Shown one piece after another: positions 23,326 through 34,989 of a stretch of DNA of 64,000 nt. Every line of letters begins with the position of its first letter. Within the stretch, counting starts at the first letter, position 1. Position numbers and translations under genes: made by a program. Under the pieces are notes generated by a model that was given only the letters and a program-made list of their open reading frames with translations, ran no database searches and was not told where the DNA came from. Source of the stretch: Citrus sinensis (Eukaryota > Streptophyta > Magnoliopsida > Sapindales > Rutaceae); the NCBI RefSeq assembly GCF_022201045.2, contig NC_068560.1, forward strand, positions 11,502,001 to 11,566,000. The letters run 5' to 3'.

Positions 23326-24376
23326 TTAGCCTATATGGCTATAGAATATTGATTTTGATAATAACTAACCACATGTTTTAGATAAAATAAAGGATTACAC
23401 ATTATGCTTTTAATATAAGAAAATGATTTTACGAAATTAGTTATTTTTCAGGATGTGGACTAAAATGAAAAAAGACTAATTTTATTAAGAATTGTTTTGA
23501 ATTCTGAATTTGGACCTATTTGCAAATATTTAAAACATTTTAGGCTATACTATAATTTTCACATATTTGGGCCATATCATAATTGAAGAAAGTTTTGAGA
23601 ATGACAATAATTATTTAAAAATTCTAAAATTGGACTTTTTTACAAAGTTTTATGACGTTTTGGGCCATAACATAATTTTATAAAGGCTTAGGACAAAACT
23701 GTAATTTTTGGAAACATAGTCACTGTAGCAAGCGGGTAACCAGATTGAAGAAAGCAGCAAACCGGTTATGGGTAGAAACTCACTGAAATAAAAGCGGCTA
23801 ACCAGATTCATAAAAGCGGCAAGCCGGTTATCACCAGAAAGTCAATAACGAATAGTTTTCTTCTTCAACTATAAATTGGCTTAAATCAAACTCATTTAGG
23901 ATGATGCAACCATTAATATTTTGAGCATTTCTGTGCAAATCTAAAAGCATAAACTCTGTGTATTCATTTTATTTATTCACACATATTAAGCTTTCATTTG
24001 TAGTCAACCACATTGTATGAGAGAAATTTTTGTAAAATTAAATTGAGAGGTTATAAGTGTTGGGATACACTTAGGTTAAGGGATTGGGGATAATCTCTTG
24101 TTGTAAAGGTTCATTAATACCCTGGAAGTCAATTGTAAGCTTTTGAATCCTTGGAAAGTTTGGATAATGAAATCTTCAAACTTGTTGTGCTTGGAGGCGT
24201 GGATGTAGGCGGGGATTGCCGAACCACATAAAAATCCTTGTGTTTGTTTTCTCTTCCTTTACTTTTTTATTTTTGTGATTTATTGAATTTATTATTTTTG
24301 ATTCCATTAAGAATTAAGTTGAATTATTGTGGTTTGCTCAACTTAAGTTTTAAAACATCAATTCACCCCCTCTAGG
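23326..24376 (+). repeat. SIRE-like LTR (right)
   Basis: It starts TTATTAGCCTATATGGCTAT after the purine tract. It contains AACCGGTT-like motifs, a GGCGTGGATGTAGGCGGGGA block near 24200 that is typical of this LTR lineage, and ends near ATTCACCCCCTCTAGG. A reverse-oriented relative with the same GGCGTGGATGTAGGC block lies at 61768-62777. Confidence 0.65.
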
Positions 24377-26179
24377 GTTATATAACTTGTATTTCAGATT
24401 GAAGTGTGAAGAACGTACATGTTTTTACCTTTTTGTTCTTGACAAACCTCCTTTTAATATCTACAAGGAACTCCTTAGCCATATTTATCTTATTAAATAT
24501 TAAGCCCTTAAATGCTTTAAGAATGACATCTTTTATAATCATTATATATATATATGATTTCTCCTACCTTTCCAAATTCTTTTTGTCATTAAAAGTACTC
24601 TCATAGGCAGGCAACAATCAACTCTTAATGCAAGGTTGAGATTTATGATTGCGAGAGAACTATTAAAATGTTCTTTTGCCACAACTTGAAGTTAAAATCA
24701 TTTAGTATATGAATATAATTGATGTTGCAGTAACATTAGCAGGAGTCATAACTAAACAGTGAATAACAAGCAATCAAAACAAGTTTTTATAAGTTTCAAA
24801 AAAAAAATAAATTCAAATAAAAGTAAACCCCAACTCAAGATACTAGACACTCGATTAACATTTTATTTTTAGATAAAATATTAACTTGTAAATGATATCT
24901 TGGTGCAACAATTAGACATTGATAATAAGAACATGTCAAATAATGAATCTTGCTTTGGGTCAATTTATTGCTCACATGTAAACTAAATAATCATTACGCA
25001 TTTATTACTGTAGGTGCACATGCAATTTTGTCAAATATAGACTTTCCTTTAGGCCGATTGATATTCACTGAAAGCATATATACACAACCGTTTATATTCC
25101 AAAATAAACTAATTTCCATAAGAGAAGTCACTTTGGTGACTTGTTGCTTCATTTAATTCATCTCAAAATATATGTAAACATACCAATATTTAAATTTAAA
25201 ATTACACTGAATTACCTTTAAAAAATTTTAGGTAAAAATCAAAGTCAACATTACAGTTGGTCGGTCAATGGTTAACTATTAACCGGTTCAGGCTAGATTT
25301 GGATGTGTTGACCCGAACTGTATCTTAAACCAGTCCCCAAATCTTTATTGAAACCTTTTTTTTTTAATTCCTTTTTCTTGATGTGGCGGCCATGGCCACC
25401 GCTTCTGCTGAATCTGGTAGGCCACCGCTTGCTTGGCCCTAAAGCCGTCTCTCCCTTTTTTTTTCTAGCCCCCGCTTTTCCATATGCAGTGGCATTTGGC
25501 CGCGACTTTTTTTTTTCCTCGACGCAGCTTGGACAACCTAGGCCGACTATGGTGATGCCAGTAGTGATAACGAGTACCGCTAACCTTTAACTCAAAATTT
25601 ACGAATAATTTAAAAATCAGATTTCAAAAATTATTTTTCTTACTTTCTGAATTTTCAAATTTAGTTAATTCTAGAAGGCTTAATCCTTTGATAAAAACAA
25701 TCATTTAAATTTTAGGAACATTTGTTTTGCATCACAAAGAATCAATAATAGAATATGTGGAAGCATGCCTAAATACATAATGTGCAATTGTTTTCTAAGG
25801 ATGTGTGGTTTGCCTTCCAGATCAATATGTTATCCTAAAGAATCCTTCAAATTTTTCTCTGTACTCTCTTTGATAATAGAATGTTAGAAAATAATTGAAT
25901 ATTACGTGTGACTTGAGAACCATAAACACTTATAAAAATAATTTTCTTGTTATCACTAAGTATTCTTTCTTTAGCCCATCTTAGTAATAGAAATTACCCT
26001 TAAGTCTCTACACATTAAATGTCATACCCTATTAGATACATTAAAGCCCAAATTACTGAAAATCTTAATAGATCACTTTTAATTGGCCTTAACCTTATAA
26101 GATAGTTTGCAATACATAATTATTCACATATAAGTCCAACGTTGGATTAAGGATCAAAATGGTCATCAATGTTTATGAA
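24377..26179. other. unassigned intergenic DNA
   Basis: No gene was recognised. 25240-25590 is more GC-rich and contains ORF-like sequence with poly-T interruptions; I could not link it to a family. Confidence 0.4.
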
Positions 26180-27496
26180 TATGATTGTAATGCTTATAAA
26201 TATGATTGTCATGTAATAAAAGACAAGATTCCTATACTTGGTTGTTATATGTTTTTCTATAGGATAGGAAAATGAAATGTGATCTGTTAATCCTGCTAAT
26301 TTATATAGTGCCCTTGTAAAAAAGAGACACCTAGCACGCTTCGCCACTTGAAAGCCTTCGAGATCTAAGTCTACTATGAGTCCATTTGGAATTGCTTTTG
26401 GGAGGTTTAAAAGTGATTTTGAAAATTTAAAAGCTAATTTTAGTGTTTGGTAAAAAAAATTCAAAATCACTGTTGTCAAAATCAACCATTCCTACAGCTG
26501 ATTTTGAAAAGAAGAGAATGAGTAACTTTTAGATTTAGATTTTGAGAATCAATTTTATCCTTTAATACAATTTTTAAATATCCTTAAAATTATTACCTAA
26601 ACCCAAAAATATTCTTATTCAAATTGGAAAAAAAATCAATGTTTTAATAAATTTTTATTATAATTCATTAATACAAATTTGTTAATATCAATTTGTTGGT
26701 CGAATTATTATTAAATTTGTTTCACTATATTATAAATTTAATTATCAATTGTTTTAAGATAAAAAATAAAAATAAAATCAATATATTATAAATTTTATTT
26801 TTAGTAAAAATTATTATACTACACAATTAAAAAGATTATATGTACATGTTTTTATATATATAAGTAAATTTTATCCTACATTATATACATTTTAATCATT
26901 TGTTTTCAACAGTAAAATTTACCAAACATCCATAACTGCTTTCAAAACTCACAGTACTTCTGAAAACAAAATTCATCAAACACTTAATTGATTCTCTTAT
27001 CAACTAGTTATTTTTACAGTATAACTAACAACAATTATTTTAAAAGTTATAGCATTCCCAAACCGACTCTACGTGAAACGTCAAAATTTGCTAGGTTTGA
27101 TTTTGTTTGATCTGTACATAACTGGAATCTTGACAACTCCATGTACGTATATTAAACAGCGTTTTATAATTATTTTATTTTATTTTTACCTAACGTGTGT
27201 GAAGATTGAGTCTACCGTGCATGTGAATCTCCTTAATTAGTATTATTCTATCATCTACCAAGAGACAATTGGAATCTGGACAACTTAATTAACAATGTCT
27301 ACTTTTTGAATTGCATTCAAGCCTCTATTATTGGCATTATGTGTCTAACACTTGATAAATAGGTTTTACAATAAGATTAATTTTTTACTCTTAAAATTAA
27401 TTAACCCATTTACATGTTGAATCATTGACTTCTGACATTAAAAATTAAATGGAAACACTTGAGGTACTCCAGAATATATCACATAATACTTTGCGT
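26180..27496. repeat. segmental duplicate of 6190-6880
   Basis: Collinear with block A: GACAAGATTCCTATACTTGG, then GGAATCTTGACAACTCCATG, then CAAGAGACAATTGGAATCTG and CCAGAATATATCACATAATA. It is interrupted by the MITE at 26378-27069 and ends at the CACTA insertion. The duplicate resumes at 31140 with the DUF241 gene. Confidence 0.85.
26378..27069. mobile_element. 0.7-kb MITE with GAGTC termini
   Basis: The left end GAGTCCATTTGGAATTGCTT and the reverse complement of the right end GAGTCGGTTTGGGAATGCTA match closely, and the internal sequence is AT-rich with no ORF of note. Block A is uninterrupted at the same place (TCTACCATGTGAAG near 6369), so this is a real insertion. A 3-bp duplication (TAT/TAC) is possible but mutated. 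The superfamily is uncertain. Confidence 0.75.
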
Positions 27497-28089
27497 CACT
27501 ACTACAAAAATGACATTTACTGACACTTTGTTTCTGACACTTAGTAAAAAGTGTCAGAAATGGTGTACATTTGGACCATTTTCCGCCTTTAACAAGTATG
27601 TATCATAAATCATTGATACTAAGGTGTCAGTAGCTTAAAAGTCAATGATTATTGATACTAAAGCATCAGTGATAAAAAAATAATATTATTAATTTTGTTT
27701 TAATTTGAACTCGAACTCAAGATCTCTAAACTTAAAATTTGTAAGTTTAGAGTGCAAACCATTGATGCATGTGTTTTTAAATTTTCAATTTGATTAATTT
27801 TTTTATTTAATTAAATTTTACACAATTACTTTGTGGACAATAATAATAATAATAATAATAATAATAGTTTTGAGAATAATATTTTTTATTTTGCCACATG
27901 TCAACTTGTAATTCGTTGTTAATAATAATAATTTTACTTGACCACGTGTCGACTTATAGTTTGTTGTTTTATTAAATTACAATGTGAACAACTACACTAT
28001 ATAATTTTTCAAAGTATAAAATGAAAATAAGAAACCCTAAATCTAACCTAATCAAACAAACCACTTCTTAAGTTGCTGCCGCCGCTCCC

Positions 28090-28179
28090 CTGCTCCTTGA
28101 CTTTCACTGCTGTCGGCCGCTGCTCCTCGACTTTCACTGCTGTCGGCCGCTGCTCCTCGACTTTCACTGTTGTCGGCTA
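28090..28179. repeat. three 30-bp tandem repeats in the CACTA element
   Basis: Unit CTGCTCCTCGACTTTCACTG followed by CTGTCGGCCG, repeated three times with a few changes. Confidence 0.85.
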
Positions 28180-28621
28180 TCATTCCTTGACGTCACTGCC
28201 GCCTTTGCTCTGCTGTTGTCAAGCTTCAGCCACCGACGACTAGCTAGCCACTTTTCAGTACGTCGCTGCTACCGCTTTTATGCCGTCACATCAACTTCAG
28301 CCCAGCCAGCCACCGTTCCTTTACCGCCGAGATCAAGAAGCATTTCTTTCTCTTCTTTCTTTTGGCACATGTATGAAAATACTACAGAGGAGTTAATCTG
28401 TTAATTACGTTTCTGTACGTCGCTGCTGTCATTTGTGTACGTCGCTACTGCTGCTCGTCTTGGTCACTGCTGCCGCTCCTCTTCCGCCACGACAAGCTTC
28501 AGCCTTTTTGACAAAACATTTTACTTGGAATTATAAGCAAACCCTTTTGAGACCATAAAAAGCTAAGCCAATTTCTTTGGTTTCAAGGCCTTGTTTTTTC
28601 ACTTTGAAATTGGATTATATA

Positions 28622-28865
28622 ATGACAAGCCAATTGAAAACTTCTGTTCAAGATTTCATTGTTAAATTCAGCTTTATTTTTATTATTTGTGTTCCTTTCA
28701 TTTTCTTTCCCTTTTTTTGATTTTTAATTCAATTTGGGATTTGACAGATATATTTTTTAATTTTTATAAAAATTTATCTTATTTGCAGGATGCTAAGGGA
28801 CAGGATGTTGATCTTAGCATCTACAAGGGACAAGTTCTTTTGATTGTCAATCTTGCATCACAATG
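28622..28865 (+). pseudogene. captured glutathione peroxidase fragment (exons 1-2)
   Basis: 28622-28666 encodes [15 protein letters not shown], a plant phospholipid-hydroperoxide glutathione peroxidase N-terminus. After a 122-bp intron-like gap ending TTATTTGCAG, 28789-28865 encodes [20 protein letters not shown] then NLASQ and stops at a natural-looking donor, ATG|GTGTGC, just before the catalytic-cysteine codon would be completed. The donor after exon 1 has lost its GT. The other exons are absent. Because it keeps an intron and splice sites, it was captured as genomic DNA, not as a reverse transcript. It lies wholly inside the CACTA element. It cannot encode an active enzyme. Confidence 0.85.
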
Positions 28866-31223
28866 GTGTGCCTCAGCTCCTTTCATTTTTATTTTTTTTT
28901 TCCATAATGATTTATTGATTATTGTTGATGCTTCCATTTAATTAATGCTAATACGTGTTATCTATCTATCGGGAGTCTAAATTTTATAGAATTATATCAT
29001 ACTCGGAAGTATGCATGCTCCCTATACAAATAAGTGTTTATAAGAGAGGATTTCACCCAAAATCTTTAATTCTTGCAAAATGCTAGTGGCTCCGTTTGCA
29101 CAAGTTTATTTTTCATCCATGTTTGTTCCTTTACCATAGCGGTTCCTTTACCACCGAGGTCAGACACCATTTCTTTCTCTTCTCTGTTTTGGCACAGGTA
29201 TGAAAATACTACAGAGAAGTTTCTCTATTAATTACCTTTTATGAAAATAATATATATATATATATTATTCACATGTTTAATTGAGAACATCTAATAATAT
29301 AGTGGGCAAACTATAGGAAGGTTGTTAGTAGACAATTCTAATTTTAGCTTTACTTTGCAAATGAAAGATTAGAAATAGTTCGTCGAACCCATTTTACTAT
29401 ATTGGAGGTTTGGGCTAATCTTGTATAGATTTTTGCTCAGAAGAAGGATGGTTCTCCAAGGGCGGTGGGTTGGTTTTTCTATAGACTATTCCCCTATTTT
29501 CCCATTTTGCTTTTCTTTGAGGAAACCTGGTCCATTTTTTTTTTTGTGTTTTCTTTCTTCAATCAAATATGTATTTCTCAATCTCCTCTAAAAAAATACC
29601 TATCTCATTTTACTATATGTTTATGAATTACTAATTGTATTTTGTTAGTATTCCATGTTCGAAGAAGAATATTAGATTGAAGAAAGAAGAAGTTGTTCCT
29701 TTGCTAATCGTTTGAAACCCAGGTTTGCACTGAATCTGATTTTTATCTTTTACTTTTTTACTTGACCCATACTTGAATCTAATTTTTGCTCCACTTTCCT
29801 TTCTTTCGTCAATTTAATTATCAATCCACTTCAAACCTAAAAAGATTTAGTAATTGGGAAACCCTTTTTTTTTTTTTAAAGAATTGCAAAGTACTGTAAT
29901 TGGAAACTGGGTTCATGTCTTAAAAAGCAACCTGATTTGTAATGTTTGGCTTATAGTGGCCTTCTATTTCTGTTTTTCATCTCGGCTTGGTTAATTTCTT
30001 CACTAGTCGTTTAAATTTTGTTAATTTTTATTTTTCCTCTTTAAGCTCATTAAATATCTTTTTTTTTTCAATTTATGGCTTTCGGTCCAACTGATCATCG
30101 TTGAATGTGGGCACTATAAATGTTATAGTGCTTGTTAACTTAATGTATTTGATCATATATTATAGTATTGTTTACTTTAAATTTAGACAATGAAATAGAT
30201 TACAAAAAAAATAACTTATGCTCGTCAAGTTGTAGACACCATCGTTTATGTCATCATTACTGAATATTGATGTACTTATTAAGTGTTCTCTTTATACTTT
30301 TGGTGAAGCAATTTTGGTATCATTATTGCAGGCTGTAATTAACTTGGGAATGTGTAGATTCTACAATTTCTTTTTCTGATTCCTTAACTTGCTTCTTTTA
30401 ATCCTACTCTTCCATATTGAAGTAATTTATGAGTATTTTTGCTTCAAAATAACTAAGATTTATTTTTCACAGTATACTAATTGATTTTATGCATTTGTAG
30501 GTGGGAAAAAAATGAAGCCGTGGATGGATATTGAGTGACCTTGTGCTTTTTTTTTTTTTTTACTTTAGGTTGGAAACTTAATTGAGTAGTAGTTAGCACT
30601 TGTTGTTTAGAGATTGTTGAAAATTTAATTTGATACTTATGTTAAGTCTTTTACATATAGTGATGTAGTTGAATTGTGTGAATTTATGTGATCTATTTGA
30701 GATGTTTATTATATGAATTGTGTTGCAAGATATTTAATAATAAATATATTTCGAGTTTTCTTTTGGTTGTACAACAAACACGAAAAATATAATTAAAATA
30801 AAAATATACTATTAATCAAAAGCAGCATAACATTACTAAATACTGACACTACCTATTTAAAATAATAATAATAATTTTTTATATTATCGAGTCAGTTTCT
30901 GATACTATAGTCACATAAATTACTGACGTGTAAATAGTATCACTAAATACCAACATCATCGTGTCATTATTTTAGTGATACTATAGTGAAACAAATTACT
31001 GACACAAAAATCACTGACACTAAAAATTAGTGTCAGTGTGTTCTGGCTTGAGCAACACTGACACAATTAACAAGTGTCAATAAAAGTAATTACTGACGCT
31101 AAATTAGTGTCAGTAAAACTCATTTTTCTAGTAGTGCGTTTGTATTCAAAATTATATGATTGCAGTAATGTACAAGTATAATTTTGATGTACAAGTATGA
31201 ATTCGGTATAAACATTTTGTAAT

Positions 31224-32057
31224 CTAATTGTTGAGGATGTTGAGAAGGGTGACTCGAGCTTTGATCAAACGCCTAGACAATGATTCGAGTCCTTCTTCAA
31301 GATCTTGAATGCTGGACTCCAATTCTTTTAGCTGGTTTTGCAAGCAAAAGATGTTATCAGATTTAATAGCCTTGTGATCAACGAGTGCAGCATCCACCTT
31401 CACAAACTCATTAATGTCTTTTTCATCTTCTTCGCATGCTGTTCTTTTGGGGCGGATTAGCTTTGAAACCAGTGAGAAGCCGCCTAGCATTGATCCAGTC
31501 CTTGGCCCCGAGATAAGGGACAGTAAGGATTCAAATATAGTGAAGGTGACCTCTTCAATCTCTTTCAACATGCTAACATGTTTCTCACTGATTGGAGATG
31601 AGCATTTGTTTTCGATGCCTTTCAAATTCCCCAAGGCGTTATGGATTGTCTTTTTCACCGCCTTCCTGGAGGCTAAGTATTTCTTAATCTCACTTGTAAG
31701 CTCAGTTTCATCGCCCTTTCGTCTGCGCAAAACTGATTGAAGTCCTTGTACGAATTCCTTAGATTGCAGCAATGCATTCTGAGCAATGCTACAAGTATCC
31801 AAGATCCTCAAAGATCCATTCAACAGCTCATCAACCAATTTCCTGTTACCGGCTTGCAATAAAGCTTGTTGAATGAGGGGCAATTGAAGGATTTTATCAA
31901 CACAATCATGTAAATCTTGAAGGCCGTTTATGTTGTGGCCTATAGTTGAAGCAGCTTGAGAAGACCTTAATCTGCTCAAAGTCTCTTCAACTTCTGAAGT
32001 GAATGGGTGTGATTTAGTAGGCAAACTGTTTGATCGAACGTGGAAAGAGGTTGCCAT
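31224..32057 (-). CDS. DUF241 / BPS1-like protein (copy B)
   Basis: An intronless ORF of 277 residues, collinear with copy A (about 39 substitutions, no gaps). It starts MATSFHVRSNSLPTKSHPF and ends RVTLLNILNN. The central basic block and the C-terminal coiled-coil-like segment (NQLKELESSIQDLEEGLESL) are kept. The lack of frameshifts in a pair this diverged suggests selection on both. The CACTA element now sits only 88 bp beyond its stop codon and could affect its 3' end. The upstream region matches copy A, including the TATA box. Its molecular role is unknown, as for the family. Confidence 0.9.
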   Translation of the reverse strand: MATSFHVRSNSLPTKSHPFTSEVEETLSRLRSSQAASTIGHNINGLQDLHDCVDKILQLPLIQQALLQAGNRKLVDELLNGSLRILDTCSIAQNALLQSKEFVQGLQSVLRRRKGDETELTSEIKKYLASRKAVKKTIHNALGNLKGIENKCSSPISEKHVSMLKEIEEVTFTIFESLLSLISGPRTGSMLGGFSLVSKLIRPKRTACEEDEKDINEFVKVDAALVDHKAIKSDNIFCLQNQLKELESSIQDLEEGLESLSRRLIKARVTLLNILNN

Positions 32058-32132
32058 TTTTTCTCTTGCTGTGAATGAGAGAGCCTAGAAGTTGAATTAA
32101 TATTTTGCCTTCATTTGATAACCAAATGCACA

Positions 32133-32144
32133 TTATATATATCA
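32133..32144 (-). promoter_or_regulatory. TATA box of DUF241 copy B
   Basis: The minus strand reads GATATATATAATGTGC about 80 bp before the ATG, as in copy A. Confidence 0.55.
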
Positions 32145-32943
32145 GTAGATGAGGGGGACAAGAGGAATCCCATCTTCTTTTAAAATGTCAAATAGCAACA
32201 TGCTTTCGATCTTGATCTAAACATTATATCAGCTAATTTTATACATTGTCTCCTCCCACTATCTCCTCAGCTTGTTTTTAAAGCTTCAAAATCACATTAT
32301 TATCTTCACACCAGCTTCTCAGATATTGTATCAGCGATGTTCATGCAATGTCTCACTACCATCAGGTCTCCAACGAATTATCTAGCCATTTAAAGTTGTA
32401 CCATGAGTGTTTATGGCACATTTTCATATGGAGACTAATTATTTTGGCCCCCAAATGTTAAGCTAAACAGATTGCATGAATACAGATCAGAACATAAGAC
32501 AATCTCGCATAATAATTGTATGCCAGATGCGTAGACATTGCCTCGGAGAGAAAGAAGTAGCCGTGCTGGATCAGATATAAAATTGAACAGCAGAGAAAAT
32601 AAAGTAGCGGCACACCGCAGATCCGTCTAAATTACAATATAAAAATTGGTGATGTGTTGGGAGACATGGCGTGGGGAGACATTGAGAATACAAAATTTCT
32701 TTCTGATCTTGGGACTGAAGTCACATCCAGCTCCTAACGACAAAGGATGAGATTCCTTTTGTCTCCCTTACACTTTGGTTTATATTGAGGAGATGCCGCC
32801 AGGAGAAAGAAAGAAAATTATTTAAGTGAATTCAGCATTTAAACTTCTTGTGGATTGAAACAGAGCTGCCTTGGCTAACCATTCTTGCCCCAGCAGCTTG
32901 CCATTCCTAGTTCATAAATTAGATGCACTACTTTATTAGTTAG

Positions 32944-33320
32944 CCCAGTTGCCTCTTCCTCAACCAATTTAAACCCAATAACAGCATAGAAAATGTTTTG
33001 ATGAGTTGCTGGATGGAACTCTCAGGCTCTTGGATTTATGCAGCACAGCCAAATATGGTCTGCTGCAAACCAAAGAATGTGCACCAGGAAAAACTGAACT
33101 TGCACGTGAAGCTAAGAAATACTTAGCCCTCCTAGGAAGGCCGTGAAGAAACTATATATCAATCCGCAATGCCTTGGAAATTTTTGAAATGTATGGATGA
33201 TAAACATGTCCCGTCTCTTTCCAGCCACGACAAAGAGTCTGAAGTTGTTATTAAAATGTTACACGAGGGGGAAGCAAGCATTCTGATGTTCTAAAATCAC
33301 TACTGTCCTTTATCTCTGGG
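32944..33320 (+). pseudogene. DUF241 relic, opposite strand
   Basis: The plus-strand translation gives QLPLPQP, then DELLDGTLRLLDLCSTAKYG followed by LLQTKE, then KTELAREAKKYLALLGRP and later KESEVVIKMLHEGEASIL. These align with QLPLTQQ..DELVNGSLRILDICSIAQNA, TELTSEIKKYLASRKAV and SMLKEVEEVTF of the intact copies. About ten codons are deleted after LLQTKE, and stops and a frameshift follow. It is divergently oriented to copy B, so the block once held head-to-head DUF241 genes. Confidence 0.75.
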
Positions 33321-33419
33321 TCAAAGTGATCATCAAAATTGAGCAAGAGGAAGAATAGATATAAAATGACCACAAAAGTTGAAACAAACATGCTAACATC
33401 ACAAAACTTGAAAGAGCTG

Positions 33420-34516
33420 TGATGTGCATGAAAGATTTTGAAGTTTCAAAATAAAATTTGAGGTGACATAGGATCTTATTCAGCAGCTTATTCTAGTTAT
33501 ATTATTATGATGGACTCAAAATCCGAGATGCTATATGCTTATTAAGGTAATTAAGGTGCTCTCCGTTTACTGCAGCATGTCACTAACAAACTTCATTAAC
33601 ATTTTTCTGATATTATAGAGTCATATTTGTTGATCTTACATGCACAATGGTTCAAAAAACATGGAATAGTCTACGATATTTTATTGTTTAATCAATACTA
33701 AAACTTCAGCTTTGATGATGACTTTAGGCTGGTGATGAAGGAAAGCAGCAATTTTAGAACACTCATAAGAGATTACTTCCAGCTCAAGTAACATTTTAAT
33801 CACAACCTCAGTTTCTTTGTCCTGCCTAGAAGAAGATGGGAAATGTTTTATTCTCCATGCATTTCAAATTTTTCCGACATCATGTGTCCAACTCGTTACC
33901 AAATCTTTCCGCAAAATAAAATTAAACAAGATAGATCTGCAGCTTGATACTAATTTATTAATATTCTCTGTCATTCAACTTTTTTATACGAAAATGAAGC
34001 CTCTTATTGATCCCGCTGGCTCTGTCTTTCTCTTGGAGGCAATGACTATGCAACCGGTATATAAATTATCATACATGATTTTTTTATATAATGATCGGTG
34101 TTCATGCATTCTTTTTAATGAGCATAATTAACATGATAATATTCAGCATAGCCCTTAATTTTAATTTCATTTCTTAGTTCAATTACTAAATCATGTTCTT
34201 TCTACAGGGAACCAAAGGTAAACTGGATTGCTTTTTCTTATATTGTCGCAGAGGTAACAATTTTACAGACAATTGTTAACTTACGTGATCAAGATATGGA
34301 CTAGAGTGTGATTTTGAAGATTTAAAAATAAGCTGACCACCTAGTGGGAGGAGACAATGCATAAAAGATAGCTAATATAATGTTTAGATCAAGATCGAGA
34401 TCATATTGCTAATTGATAATTTTAGGAAGATGAAATTTCTCTTGTCCCCCTCATCTGTTGATATATATAATGTGCATATGGTAACCAAATGAAGACAATA
34501 TTAATTCAACTTGTAG
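33420..34516 (+). pseudogene. inverted third DUF241 upstream region, beheaded by a copia insertion
   Basis: The reverse complement of this segment matches block A upstream DNA: 33420-33760 pairs with 12567-12770 joined to 9040-9208, 33930-34070 pairs with 8809-8910, and 34285-34516 pairs with 7770-8010. The promoter string GATATATATAATGTGC and the 5' leader AACCAAATGAAGACAATATT face right and end exactly at the copia LTR at 34517. No DUF241 coding sequence follows within the window, so this copy kept its promoter and lost its gene. It holds the empty site of the PIF-like element. Confidence 0.75.
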
Positions 34517-34961
34517 TGTTGAGCAAAAACCAGAAACAAAAGCTACCAATTTAACTGGTTGACTAATACTAACTCATTTGATCACAAAAAATGGAAACAG
34601 AAAATGGATTCAAGAACTGAAAGAATTGAAAGGAAAATAGATAAAAGTAACACAAAAGGATAGCGTGGTTCGGTACCAAAGTACCTACATCGACGGCTGA
34701 AAAGACCCCATTGCACTTGAAGCTTTTATTGCTTAAATGATTACAATGGTTTCTCTAGATTACAGAGAACATATCTCATTCACAAAGAAAAATGTAATTC
34801 ACACTCTAAACCCCTTGAAATCACACACTCAGGTGCCTTTACAACCAGCATGCTCTGCCTTTTTATATGCTTCATGATTCCAGCTGTGATGTGTAACTAA
34901 TTCAAAAAGTTAGTTGGTCCCACACATGCCAGCTCATCAGGCCACTTCAGCAACTTCAACA
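34517..34961 (-). repeat. copia 3' LTR (445 bp)
   Basis: Begins TGTTGAGCAAAAACCAGAAA and ends GCAACTTCAACA on the plus strand, with matching TG..CA termini. It interrupts a DUF241 5' leader. Confidence 0.75.
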
Positions 34962-34989
34962 GAATAAAACTAACCTTCACAAATTTCCA

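Larger units (their letters stand above)
16081..24376 (+). mobile_element. decayed SIRE/Maximus-like copia element with later insertions
   Basis: In order: an LTR-like start at 16081 (TGTTAGCCTAAAGGGCTACA); a copia RNase H domain (16938-17389); a hAT insertion (17549-18438); LTR- or spacer-like AACCGGTT-rich DNA (18447-18784); another LTR-like insertion (18785-21240); remains of a 'plant transposon protein' ORF (about 21640-22900); a purine tract AAAAAAGGGGGAG (about 23308-23325); and a second LTR ending near CACCCCCTCTAGG (24376). The two LTR starts share TTAGCC..TATGGCTA-like and GATTTTGATRATAAC blocks. Gag, protease, integrase and most RT are missing. The boundaries are approximate, and it may be more than one copy. 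Confidence 0.6.
27497..31136. mobile_element. 3.64-kb non-autonomous CACTA element with captured gene DNA
   Basis: The left end CACTACTACAAAAATGACAT and the reverse complement of the right end CACTACTAGAAAAATGAGTT are classic CACTA (En/Spm-type) termini. The 3-bp target duplication CGT lies at 27494-27496 and 31137-31139, and block A shows the empty site (CTTTGAGTTTGTATTC). Sub-terminal TGACAC/GTGTCA repeats crowd both ends (27512-27670 and 30835-31110). No transposase was found. Inside are a GC-rich region with three 30-bp repeats, a glutathione-peroxidase fragment, and a direct duplication of about 95 bp (near 28312-28410 and 29142-29240). The right part (29300-30830) shows no coding function. 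Confidence 0.93.

Noticed and set aside
33817..34131. 104-residue plus-strand ORF
   Set aside because: It lies in the inverted upstream segment matching non-coding 8809-8910; no domain.
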